Assembly (NCBI RefSeq): GCF_019320115.1
Contig: NC_089595.1
Span: forward strand, 113,290,461-113,354,460
Length of the DNA: 64,000 nucleotides
Direction of reading: 5' to 3'
DNA from: Miscanthus floridulus
Lineage: Eukaryota > Streptophyta > Magnoliopsida > Poales > Poaceae
In this document: piece after piece, positions 21,745 to 32,111 of the stretch
Layout: every line of letters begins with the position of its first letter
How positions within the stretch are numbered: the first letter of the stretch is position 1
Made by a program: the position numbers and the translations under genes
Notes under the pieces: generated by a model
Seen by the model: only the letters and a program-made list of their open reading frames with translations
Database searches by the model: none
What the model was told of the DNA's origin: nothing

Positions 21745-23355
21745 GGGGGTAAAGTACACTTTAGGACCTCCAACTATCATAGAAGTATGGATTTCAACCT
21801 CCAACTTCAAAACCGGATAACATTGGCCTTCCAACTCTCGAAAAAGATCACTTTAGGACCCTGGCCGGTTTCCCAGGCGGTTTTGCATGGCACTGTAGCA
21901 GTGCTGACGTCAGCGATGACGTCAGCACTCCTTTTTAATTTGCAAAATTGATATTTTTTTATTCGGAGCTCCAAATATAGCAAATAATATATCAATTTTG
22001 ATCGTCTCGACGAGCTCTTTGCAATGGTGTACTCCGTTTTGTTGTTTGAGATAATTTTATTTCATGAAAAAATAAATATTTCTATAAAACAAGTTATGCA
22101 ATTAAGCTGACGTATGCAAGTATTTTATATACTTTGTATATTTGTATATGTACAACACCAACGTAGTCAGTATATAAAACAGGGAGTTGGACGGTCAATC
22201 AGACCTGCCACGATCGCTTAGATATTTTTGAATTAACCTTCCCTAGCTGCGGTTAACTAACTGTCAACATATGACACGATCAAACGATATGTTTACTGCT
22301 CCTAGTGTAGTTTTTTCCTGTTTTTGTGGTGAAATTAAGTAGCTAGTGGTAGTAGTAGTATTATATTTATCTTGTACCCAAATCCGATACAGTATACGAT
22401 TCGTGTACACCTGTCCTTTTTCCTTTCCTACGGCTACTATTGCAGCACACAGGAACTGGACGACCATTCGGCCGACCTGTACGTATCTGTTTCCTGGCTG
22501 GCATGGCATGAGTATGACCGCATGAAGTGGCAGTGGATAGCTAGATTGAATTGAGGGAGCAGGTAGCAGCAATAGTGAGTGGCTTACTCGTGGTCTAGAA
22601 TCTTGTGCGGCATCGGTAAGTTGAGCGCGTGCCCCCGCGGGAAGGTCGTCCGGGCGAGGATCTCCGTGGCGTCGGCATTGCGGTGCGCCTCGTCGCCCTC
22701 GCGCCCGCCCGACGCGAGGTGGCAGCACACGAAGCAGAAGCTCGTGTCGTGCAGCCAGAACCGGACGGACACGGCGCCCTTGTTGAATTATTGCAGAAAT
22801 ATTTTGAATTATTGCAGAAATATTTGCGGACCAGGCCGACACGAAGCAGAAATATTTCTACAAAACAAGTTTTGAATTATTGCATTTCAAAAATGGTCAA
22901 ACTTATATATTCTATGGTCAAATGAACCTAAAAAGACAACATTTCGTGTTACATAATAATAAAAATATTATTTATCTAACAAATTCAACGAGTTCTGTTA
23001 TTCTAACTTGTTTTGTAGAAATATTTATTTTTTCATGAAATAAAATTATCTCAAACAACAAAACGGAGTACACCATTGCAAAGAGCTCGTCGAGACGATC
23101 AAAATTGATATATTATTTGCTACATTTGAAGCTCCGAATAAAAAGATATCAATTTTACAAATTAAAAAGAAGTGCTGACGTCATCGCTGACGTCAGCACT
23201 GCTACAGTGCCATGCAAAACCGCCTGGGAAACCGGCCACGGTCCTAAAGTGAACTTTTTCGAGAGTTGGAGGGCCAATGTTATCCGGTTTTAAAGTTGGA
23301 GGTTGAAATCCATACTTCAGTGATAGTTGGAGGTCCTAAACTGAACTTTACTCTA
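21745..23355. mobile_element. Pack-MULE with about 350-bp terminal inverted repeats
   Basis: The left arm (21745-22100) and the inverted right arm (23005-23355) match almost throughout: GGTAAAGT..., TTTAGGACCTCCAACTATC, AACCGGATAACATTGG, CAGGCGGTTTTGCATGGC, the TGACGTCA-containing block, GACGAGCTCTTTGCAATGG and ATTTCATGAAAAAATAAATA. Long terminal repeats around non-transposase DNA are the hallmark of Mutator-like Pack-MULEs. The interior includes a GC-rich captured exon at about 22584-22790. A 9-bp target duplication was not found. Each arm carries two TGACGTCA-type palindromes, a bZIP-type site, which could confer promoter activity (inference). Confidence 0.87.
22584..22786 (-). pseudogene. 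Captured exon of inositol polyphosphate 5-phosphatase
   Basis: Read on the minus strand, this segment encodes [20 protein letters not shown], then [18 protein letters not shown] and [11 protein letters not shown], followed by KILDHE at a GTAAGC donor. This corresponds to the conserved core of plant type I inositol polyphosphate 5-phosphatases, the stretch including the substrate-contact CHLASG motif (GNKG start, HL.SG.KEGD, RN.D..EIL..T.FPR). The enzyme family removes the 5-phosphate from inositol phosphates and phosphoinositides. Only about 65 codons are present. The preceding Gly of the GNKG motif is replaced by MULE sequence, and the catalytic region downstream (GDLNYR) is absent. No enzyme can be made; a transcript could be a source of small RNAs against the donor gene (inference). 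Confidence 0.82.
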
Positions 23356-23498
23356 GGCGGATGATGTGGTGGCGCCAGGGCAGTCTGCTGGAAGCAGGAA
23401 GGCACTGAAGAATTCCCCCGGATCATCAAGTGCTGCCTCCAGGCAGCGCCAAGATGTTGTTGTTTGGGATTTTTTTTCTCTCGAACACGCATGAGAGC

Positions 23499-23499
<1 letters not shown>

Positions 23500-23533
<34 letters not shown>
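23500..23533 (+). repeat. Poly-A run of 34
   Basis: Adenine homopolymer downstream of TCTCTCGAACACGCATGAGAGCC. This context resembles a common grass repeat end, but no element could be delimited. Confidence 0.85.
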
Positions 23534-23537
<4 letters not shown>

Positions 23538-23707
23538 CCCAAGTTCATTACCAACTCATGCCGGTACACGGTCGTCTCCGCAGCTTTGGAAGCACTGGCC
23601 TGTCGTTTGTTGACAGTCATCTTAGTTGTACATTTAAAGTTCTTTCATTACTAGATACCAGTACGTGTGTCAGTCATGTTAGTTGTTTACTAATAGGCTG
23701 TGCATGT

Positions 23708-23855
23708 GCTGCACGTTTCTAGGCTGATTAGCTAGCTTTTATGAGCTGAATTTGATGCAAGTCGTAGCGGTGTAATAGGAGCTGCACGTTTCTAGGCTGA
23801 TTAGCTAGCTTTTATGAGCTGAATTTGATGCAAGTCGTAGCGGTGTAATAGGAGC
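23708..23855 (+). repeat. Recent tandem duplication, 73-bp unit
   Basis: GCTGCACGTTTCTAGGCTG through GTGTAATAGGA is present twice, at 23708-23780 and 23781-23853, with no difference seen. Recent origin is implied. Confidence 0.95.
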
Positions 23856-24449
23856 AGCATGGCTTTCGATCAGTGCAGAGGGCGATGACTACTTGGAACG
23901 TGTGCAAGATTGAGCCGCTCATGTACAGATGGAGATCGTATGGAAGTGTGTGTGCGCACGAAAACTCGGTCAAGCAGTCGCTGCTCAAGCATGTAAGGCT
24001 ACTTATAGGCATGTATCAGTTTGTTTCTGGTCAGTGCCAGAGCATAGAAAGGCAGGCATTCGACATCGTGGGGTTTGTTGCCAGCAGAGCTCTTGTGTCT
24101 GTGCATTATTGTTCGTTCCACAGTGCTCTTGCGAGTGTTCTCCTGTTCCACTCCAAACTCTGTGTGCATGTGTTCACTATCTAGCTAGATCTTGTCTCGT
24201 GTGGTTTATCTGTCTGTATTTGAGTTTGTCGCTGCTCAGCATTCCTGGGAGTTGCCGCGCGCCGTTCTTGGCCCGAGTTCACTGCTCTGTTCCAACTCTT
24301 GTGAATACTCCAGCCTTCCCGCAAATGCCCAAACGAGAGCATACCTGTAGATGCCATATGACCTCCTTTTGGGCTAACTCCACTGTGTCATCCACGCAGG
24401 ATCTGAGGTCATGCACCAGATATATAGCCACTAGGTACAAAAACAAGTC
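23856..24449 (+). other. Unidentified region left of the gypsy element
   Basis: One frame from 23879 reads MTTWNVCKIEPLMYRW, then HENSVKQSLLKH, before a GTAAGG donor-like site. No family is recognised. The segment GCCCAAACGAGAGCATACC near 24328-24346 may be the 5' arm of the MIR2118-like hairpin whose 3' part lies at 44117, beyond the retroelement. Confidence 0.35.
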
Positions 24450-25536
24450 TGTCGGTGTTTTCGGACCACCGACGAGTAAATTTGTATTTGCGCGTCTGGC
24501 TCGGATGGTGTGCTCGGAGAACACAAGGGTTTATATTGGTTCGGGCGGAACGTCCCTACGTCCAGTTCGCTGCTGCTCATGTTACCGACACTTGGTTTGC
24601 AGTAGGAGTTACAAACAGGCGAGAGAGGAAAATGATCCCAAATCTCTGGTGGAAGGAGTGAACGGGTGCTGAGATCTCGATTGTCGCTCAGCCGTGTGCT
24701 CGTGTCGTGCTCTTGTGTTCTGATCTCGTGTTCTTTTCACCCCCTAGCGTGGGGCGCCCTGCTTCCCCTTTTATACGTGAAGGGAAAGCACGGGTTACAG
24801 TGGAGTAAAAGTAGAAGAACGAGAGAGAAGAAGGCTTCCAGGGTTGCCAGCTCCTCCTTCTCCTTCATGTGGGTCCCGCTGATAATGTAGATGTCAATAG
24901 GAACGGCTCCATGTCGCGGTCCTGTTTGTCACTGGCGCCATGCGTAGCCATCATCTGCCGGTCATGTCGTTCCACTCCGTCCCCGCGGACGTCGTGGTGA
25001 ACTGACGCGCCTGTCAGTGTCCGTACGAGGATTAGGCAGAATAGCACCGGCACGTCCGGCACTGTTCTTGATGTGAATCCCCAGGTATGGCCCGTCATGG
25101 CCACGGGTTACATTGAGGCGTGCCAGCCTCTTCCCTGACGTCAGAGTTTTGACCCAGGCTCATACGCTTGGACCTAGAGTGGTTAACGGCGGTATGGGTC
25201 CCTGTCGGACGAGACGGAACCCGCATCCTCAAGGTCGGACGAGACGGAGCCCGCGACCTTAGGCGAGACGGAGCCCGCGTCTTTGAGGTTGGGCGAGACA
25301 AAAACCGTGTCCTTGGAGTCGGGCGAGACAGAGCCCGCACCCAAGAAGTCGGGCAAGATAGAACCTGCGTCCTTGGGGTCAGGCGAGACGGAGCCCCGTG
25401 GCCTTGAGGTCGGGCAAGACGGAGCTCGCGGCCTCGGGGTCAGGCGAGACCTTTTAATATGTCTCGAGCCATCTGGGGGAGTCAGCGTGGGCACTAACTA
25501 CCTTGCTTTTGGTATCCCTAATATCGATACACGACA
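24450..25536 (-). repeat. 3' LTR of gypsy element, 1087 bp
   Basis: Starts TGTCGGTGTTTTCGGACC and ends ATCGATACACGACA on the + strand. It includes an internal short tandem series CGAGACGGAGCCCGC (about 25205-25450). Long + strand ORFs here are translations of that series. Confidence 0.93.
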
Positions 25537-26671
25537 GTAGCCCCCAAGCCTACAGAGGAGTAGAATACTCCTTTGGAGGTTTTTTCGGACGGGAGGACTC
25601 TGAGAGCCTTGGCCTTCTTTTTGTAGCCCGTGGCATGTCCTGGTCGGACGGCGATTCTATTTTGTCACGATCGGTTTTCTAGGGGACATGTAACCGTAGG
25701 ATTCAGGAGGTCGGAAAGATTGTTTTTGATTCTGGTCCCCTAGGATCCGATTGGTCCACCGTCGTATTGTGACCGCATGTTCGGTCTCCTTACGAGTCCA
25801 ACTTCCCTCTAGCCCCGTGCGTAGCAGGGGTCCGATCGAGGGTCAGCTCGTCTTTGTGATCGTTATCCCTCAAGCGTTTCTTTTTGACAAAATGGAGGGG
25901 CTGAGCCGTGCCACGTTTTTCCTTGATGGACGAAACATGGTGCTCGGTGAGCTGTTAACGGGCTAGTTCGAGTGGAGCCCTGACTTCCCATTCGTGGGGG
26001 TCCGGCATGGGTCAGCCAGTGATCAACTTCAAACTCTTGGCGGCTAATCCATATAGTTCTCGGGTCCATTCGGCCGGTCCCAAGGGCTCATTGCCTTTCT
26101 TCGAGGAAAAACCATGGACTGGGAACCGACCAAGACTCGAACGTGGGCCGGGATGCCTATGGCGCTTGTGCGCCTAGGTACTAGCCACTAGTGGGCCCAT
26201 CCCTTTCCACTCCTCGCTCTAAGGGTGCCCTGAAGCGGCTGTGAACCCGTCGGCAGGCCAGCCTTCGAACTCCTGGTCCTGAATGTGCCGTAGGAGCATT
26301 TTCAGCTCTGTATCTCTCCTTACTTGTGACGGTTCTTGACCCATCGACCGGGCGAACCGTCATCCGGCGTGTCCTTTGAGGGCGCGGCCAGAGATAGAGT
26401 GCGCATGATCTTCGGAGGGAGGTGATGTGACATGGCGCAGTGGGCGCGTGAATCTAGGTGGACGGTTCACCTTCTTGCCCCGCTCTGTCCTATAAATAGT
26501 GGCCTCCCTCTTCATGTTTCTGCACACCAAAACCATAGCCTTACCTTCTCCGTTTCTCCGCCATCGCCGTTCGGATCTGTCGTGCTTGCTAATCCGCCGC
26601 CGGAGCTCTAGATCTATAGCTTTCGCTTCTCCACTACCGCCTTTGCTTCTCCGCAACCGCCTCCATCCTCC

Positions 26672-28180
26672 ATGGATTCGTGGTACCACTCCGATGTTAC
26701 CCATGCACGCATGGAGGGACTCATCAAGCGTGGTCTTCTCTGCGGGAGGACCGATGTGGCGGAGTGGCTCGTGCCTGGCCATGAGGATGTGCTGGTGCCA
26801 CCCGACGGCTACGTCGTCTCCTTTGCACCCTTCCACAAGTGCGGACTCGTGGTTCCTCCCTACCTGTTCTTCCGGGGTCTACTGCACCACTATCAGATCG
26901 AGCTGCAACACTTGAACCCCAACAGAATCTAGCACATCACGGCCTTCATCGTGATGTGCGAGGGGTACCTGGGGATCGAGCCCCACTTCGAGCTGTGGAG
27001 ATATTTCTTCTCCATCTCCTTGATCAAGAAGAAGGAGAGAGGCCGAGAGACCCCGGTGCCGATGGGATGCGTGGGCATCCACCTCCGGGGGTAGCGGGCG
27101 GCCAAGTACATGCCCTGCCAGCTCTCCAAATCCAACAAGGGGTGGCACTCGCATTGGTTCTACCTGAAGGACGACCTAGCCGCTCCCTTGCCGGTCTTTT
27201 CCGGGCGCCTGGTCGAAGAGGCACCGCCGTCACGGCCGTGGGGGCCACCCGTCAAGGAGAAGAAGAGGATGCGTGACCCCCTTGAGGCCATCATGTTCCT
27301 GAAGAACCATGGCCTCCGTGGGGCCAACGTCATTGGGGGGTATCACGCGAGGAGGGTGGTGCCGCTGATGTCGCGTGTCCTCCCACTGTACAGGATGACG
27401 CCTAGCACACTGCTCGTTAGGACAACGATCGCCTAGGGGCTGCTCCACAATAGCGAGGTCGTGCAGCACATCAAGGAGGCCATGAGGGAGGCCGACGCCG
27501 TGTTCCCAATCCTAGGGCATCTCGTGATGTGGCCGGACACGAGCTAAATCGAGCTACCGGCGAGGTTAGTCTTCCGGGACTCTGTCATGCCGTTGCTAGA
27601 GCACGTGACCATGAGAGCGGCGAACCATGCCATGAATGAACAAAGGAAGAAGAAGAAGGACGACGAGAAGTGCAAATGGCGGTCGAAGCAGCGAGCAAAG
27701 CTGTAGCGAGGGAAGCGGCATCAAGGTTCATCGAAAAAAGAGGATGAAGAAGAAGAAGAAGAGGATGAGGATGATGGCTCCATGTCGCCCATCCCGTGGG
27801 ACGATCTGGCCACTGGGGATGAGGACCCATCTTTGCCATAGGCGGGGCCCTTCCTGCGGCATGCCACGGGGCAGGAGGGGGAGGACGCGCCCCGGAGCAG
27901 GTGGAATTAAAAGCCCCACCCTGCCCGGACCTTCGACGGTGGAATCAGGCCGCCTCGCCTTGTCTGGGCCTTCGACGGTGGCCCTGGAGCCGGTAGAAAT
28001 AGGTCACCCCGCTCCATTCGAGCCCTCGGTGGCACTTCCGGAGTCAGCGCGAGGTGGCTGTTCTGATTCATCCGAGCCCTCTGAGCCAAGGGAGGGCTCG
28101 AAGCGGCAACGTGCCGATAAGGAGCAGCTGGGGTCGGGCAAGCCGGCCCCAAAACATCCTCGCATGATGGCATTAGGGTG
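26672..28180 (+). pseudogene. Antisense ORF of gypsy element, Transposase_28-like
   Basis: Starting from MDSWYHSDVTHARMEGLIKR, the + strand reads RTDVAEWLVPGHEDVLVPP, GYVVSFAPFHKCGLVVPP, YLFFRGLLHHYQIELQHLNP, then GYLGIEPHFELWRYFFSI and KGWHSHWFYLKDD. This is the PF04195 'putative gypsy type transposon' domain, in antisense to gag-pol between integrase and 3' LTR, as reported for some Tat-lineage elements. Its function is unknown. In-frame stops occur at 26930-26932, 27092-27094 and 27434-27436, all TAG, each where family members commonly have Gln; the reading continues unchanged after each. Beyond 27700 the frame is acidic (EEEEEDEDDG) and then decays. Confidence 0.75.
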
Positions 28181-30440
28181 AGTCAAGAGTTTTTTTGTCC
28201 TTTTGTCTTAGCAAATTTGTGTCGTGAACTGATCGTCATGTCCCTTACAGCATCGGAGGACATGGGACTCTCCTGTGGCTCGCTCCGAAAAAGATCCTTC
28301 TCCGACAAACACGCTAGGAGCCGGCTAGCGCTAGGCCGGTGGTGAGTGTGAGTGGCGTTGGGGCGGCCACGGTGTCGACTGGGAAGGCACAGTCGATGGC
28401 TACGTCCCTGGGAGAGTAGGCGGAGGAGGGCGTGTCCTGGGTGGCCATGGTGGGTGTGGCGTGGCCGGTCATGTCCTCGGCGATGCAGGCGAAGGCGGCA
28501 CGGTCGGAGTCATCGTCCGTGCAGGTGGCCATGTCCGCAGCGGGACAGACAGAAGGGGGCACATCCGAGGCATCCTTCATGGATATGGCGATAGGGCAGG
28601 CCTCCGTGTCTGCATCACCCACCCCCTCTATCGCTAGAGGAGCCGTTCTAGAGGAGCTGCCGCCGTAAGAGAGGTTGGCGGTGCTTGTGGTCGGTGTAGG
28701 GATGTCCCGGTCTTTGGTCTGGGTGGCTGCTCTCGATGAAGCAGCAGAGGAGAGGGAATGGGGGAGTGTCCACATGGAGGCTAGGGATGCGGTTCGGGCC
28801 CTGACCACCATGCTGAGCTCAATGCACGGCATTGTCGCCCCGGTTGGCCAGGTATGATATGACCATGCTTCCGACCCTCATGTTCTCTTCCTGGGCCTCT
28901 GAGTCATGTCTTCTTCGTAGATCCTTATGGTCCATAGCCAGGAGAAGTCTTAAGTCCTTGCTAAGGAGATGTGGTAGAGTGAGGGGCTGGCCGCACAGCT
29001 CGCTGTCGCCCGTCAGGAGGTGGTTGAGCTTGCCCTGCCACCTAGGAGGTGGCCAACCTCTGAGTCAGGGAGAAGGATGCTCGTGACGATGCCCATGAGG
29101 CCGAGGAGAAGCTCATGGCCCTGATCGAGAGGGTACGCATGGACACCGTAGAGGCCAAGCGGCTATAGAAGGAGCAGGACGATCTGCTTCGGGCCATAGA
29201 GGAGCTCCGCACGGGGATTGGCCTGGCTCTCAGGAGCGCGTCGACGCTCAGCAACGGATCGGCCATCTCGAGGATGAGCTTTAGGGGGAGAGGGACCTAA
29301 AGGTTGTGGCCAAGGGCATGTCCACCAGGATTGCCGTGGTGGTCGGTCAGCACCAAGAAGAGATCCGATGCCTGGAGGCCAAGGTGACCCGGCAGCGTAA
29401 TGAGATGCGCAAGCTTCGGACAGACATGGACGGTAAGTCTTCGGTTTCCCTTGTTGTCTTTCTCCCTAGAATCCGTGGTAAGCCTTTTGACATAGTCGGT
29501 ACATGACTTGGGCAGGTCTCGATGACAAGCTTAGGGCAAGGTGGTGAAGAGCCATGGCCTAGTGAAGGAGCTCAGTGAGGTGAAGGACACCCTCCAGAAG
29601 GAGAGCGACGCACATGACAACCTGCGCGTCGCCGTCCAGCTGGTCTACAATGAGCTCGAGCTAGCCCCAGAGCAGGAGACAATCTCGCTCGCGGTTCGCG
29701 CCACCCAGATCATGGACTAGGCACGTGATATGGCAAGGGGCGTGCTTCGCTTTGGCATTCATCAATCGTTTGCGATTGCCCATTCTCATTACGAGAACAT
29801 TGATCTGGCGATGATGAGCTAAGGCTTCGCGCTCGTCTATACCGATGCCAAGCTAGACGACATTAAGAAGGAGGTGGCCCCCCTGGCACATGACCTTTCT
29901 GTCAAGATAGAAGATGAAATCATCCCTCTAAGGGGTTAGTTTAGTCAGATAGGTCGGGTGGCGCATTTGTAATAAGCGGACATGTTCCAACCCTTCTGTT
30001 TCGTTTAAACAAGCTTGTTCTTTTGTTTCGGTTGAACAAATTTGTTCTTTCTCCCTTTTTTATGTGTAAAAAGGGTTAAAGTGTTCTGACCCTTCCTGTT
30101 GTTAAGACTGTAGAGCTCAAGGTGTGGGCAAAAAACTCTGATCACGCTGGTAAGCAAGAGTGTCATAGCCGCTGGGGCATAGGTTTCTTGCAGTCCGACC
30201 AGTTTTACTCAGTGTTCGTTTCCGCAAACCTTGCCTCTAGGTTTTTAACATGAGAAAGGGTCAGGCACGGCAACTATTTCAGAAAGGATATATATATATA
30301 CCCTAATCAGCCTCCGAGTGAGGCCTGACCCCTTGCCGTTGTCGGGGTCAGACTTCGCTAAAGATCGAGGAGACAATAGCGAAACTAGTAAGAGGAAGCG
30401 TTTTTTGTTTTAGAAAAGTTATTCTTAGTTTTTATACGTA
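28181..30440 (+). other. 3' part of the antisense ORF region, decayed
   Basis: GC-rich sequence with coding-like stretches on the + strand. Examples are heptad-like segments near 29090-29430 (EEKLMALIERVR, RQEHQEEIRCLEAKVT-type charged helices) and 29520-29700, suggesting a coiled-coil C-terminal half of the antisense protein. Stops and frame changes are frequent. No separate gene is proposed. Confidence 0.5.
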
Positions 30441-31739
30441 CCCCTCCCTAGGATCCGAGTCATCGTCCTATGATCGCGCATTCGGTCTCCTTATGAGTCC
30501 AACTTCCCTCGAGCCCCCGCATGTTGTAGGGGTCCGGTCGAGGGGTCAGCTCATCTTTATGATCGTCATCCCTTAAGCGTTTTTTTTTGATAAAACGGAG
30601 GGGCTGAGCCGTGCCATATTTTTCCTCGATGGACGAAACATGGTGCTCGATGAGCTGTTAATGGGCTAGTCCGAGTGGGGCCCTGGCTTCCCATTCACGG
30701 GGGTCTAGCATGGGTCAGCTGGTGACCGACTCAAGATTCTCAATGGCCAATCCATATAATTCTCAGGTCCGTTCGACCGGTCCCAAGGGCTCATTGCCTT
30801 TCTTTAAGGAAAAACCATGGATTGGGAACCGACCAAGACTCAAACATGGGCCGGGATGCCCGCGGTGCTCGTGCACCCGGATACTGGCGCTAGTGGGCCC
30901 ATCCCTCTCCACCCCTCACTCTAAGGGTGCCTCGAGCGGCTGTGAACCTATTGGAGGGCCAGCCTTCGAACTCCTGGGCCTGAATGGGCCGTAGGAGCAT
31001 TTTTAGCTCCGTTTCCCACCTTACCTGTGATGGTTCTCGTGCCCATCTATACCAACGCTGAGCCAGATGACATTTAGAAGGAGGTGGTCCCTCTGGCGTA
31101 GGACTTACCTACGGAGATAGAGGATGAGATTATCCCCTCAAGAGATTAGTTAGGTGGATAAGCCAGGCGGCAAACTTGAAATAAGTGGACAAGCTCTTAA
31201 ATTTCATTATGGCCAAACAGATTTTTAGCTCTTCTCCCATTTTGTATAAAAAAGTTAATGCGTTCTGACCTTTTCCATCATTAAGGCCGTAAAGCTCAGG
31301 GTACGGGTGAAAAAACTCTGATCACGCTGGTGAGCAAAAACACCGTAGCCGCTGGGGCGTAGGTTTCTTGAAGTCCGACCAGTTTTACTTAGCGTTCGTT
31401 TCTGCAACCCTTGCTTCTAGATCTTAACATGAGAAAGGGTCAGGCATAGAGAATATCTACTAGATAGAAATGCTCTTATCAGCCCACGAGTGAGGCCCGA
31501 CCCCTTGCCATTGCTGGGGTCGGGTGTCACTAGAGATTGAGGAGTCGATAGTGAAACCGATAAGGGAAAGCGTGCATAAATTATGGGTAAAATTGATGTA
31601 GTTGTTCGATGTTCTAGGCATTGACAAAGACTTCATCGTCGGTGGTCCTAGGCCCCTTGCCATTGCTGGGGTTGGGTGTCACTAAAGATCGAGGAGTCGG
31701 TAGCGAAACCGATAAGAGAAAGTGTGCGTAGATTTAAGG

Positions 31740-32106
31740 GTAAAAATGATGTAGCTATTCGATGTTCCAGGCATTGATGAAGACTTCGCCGTCGATGGTC
31801 TTGAGCCTGTAGGTGCCTTGTTAGAGAACCTCCATGATGATGTATGGTCCCTCCCACGACGGAGAGAGCTTGTTGTGGTTCTTGTTGCTTTGGACGAGGT
31901 GGAGCACCAAGTCCCTAACGTTGAAGACCCGATCCTGCACTCAATGACTGTAATACCGGTGCAATGCTTCTAGTACTTGGCTGAGCGGAGGAGGGCAACG
32001 TCACGCACTTCATCTAGCTGGTCCATGGCATCCTTGAGGGATGCCTTGGCTCCCTATTCATCGTACGCCCTGACCCTTGGCGCTCCATAATCGAGGTCGG
32101 TCGGGA
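31740..32106 (-). pseudogene. Integrase C-terminal part (gypsy), right of solo LTR insertion
   Basis: On the minus strand from 32106: the reading after the solo LTR resumes with DYGAPRVRAYDE, then DQLDEVRD and a terminal VLHLVQSNKNHNKLSPSW-type stretch near 31860-31920, ending with the KTIDGEVF/INAWN-like tail at about 31755-31805. This is the standard C-terminal region of grass gypsy integrases. It is separated from its N-terminal part (36275-35933) by the nested element. Confidence 0.75.
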
Positions 32107-32111
32107 GGATA

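Larger units (their letters stand above)
25735..31560. repeat. Direct duplications within gypsy 3' region
   Basis: About 25735-26345 recurs at 30447-31035 (GTCTCCTTACGAGTCCAACTT, AAACATGGTGCTCG, GGGCTCATTGCCTTTCTT, AAGGGTGCC blocks). About 29830-30420 recurs at 31040-31560 (AACTCTGATCACGCTGGT, GCCGCTGGGGC, GTTTCTTG, GTCCGACCAGTTTTACT). A smaller tandem pair is at 31500-31650 and 31653-31800, each ending in the integrase-terminal FINAWN-like reading. Unequal recombination or template switching is likely. Confidence 0.85.

Noticed and set aside
22264..22842. 192-codon minus-strand ORF spanning the Pack-MULE interior
   Set aside because: It runs in a different frame from the 5-phosphatase exon and includes non-coding MULE sequence.
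25095..25540. ORFs rich in repeated RPTSRTRAPSR or GRDGARDL
   Set aside because: Translations of the CGAGACGGAGCCCGC tandem series in the gypsy LTR.
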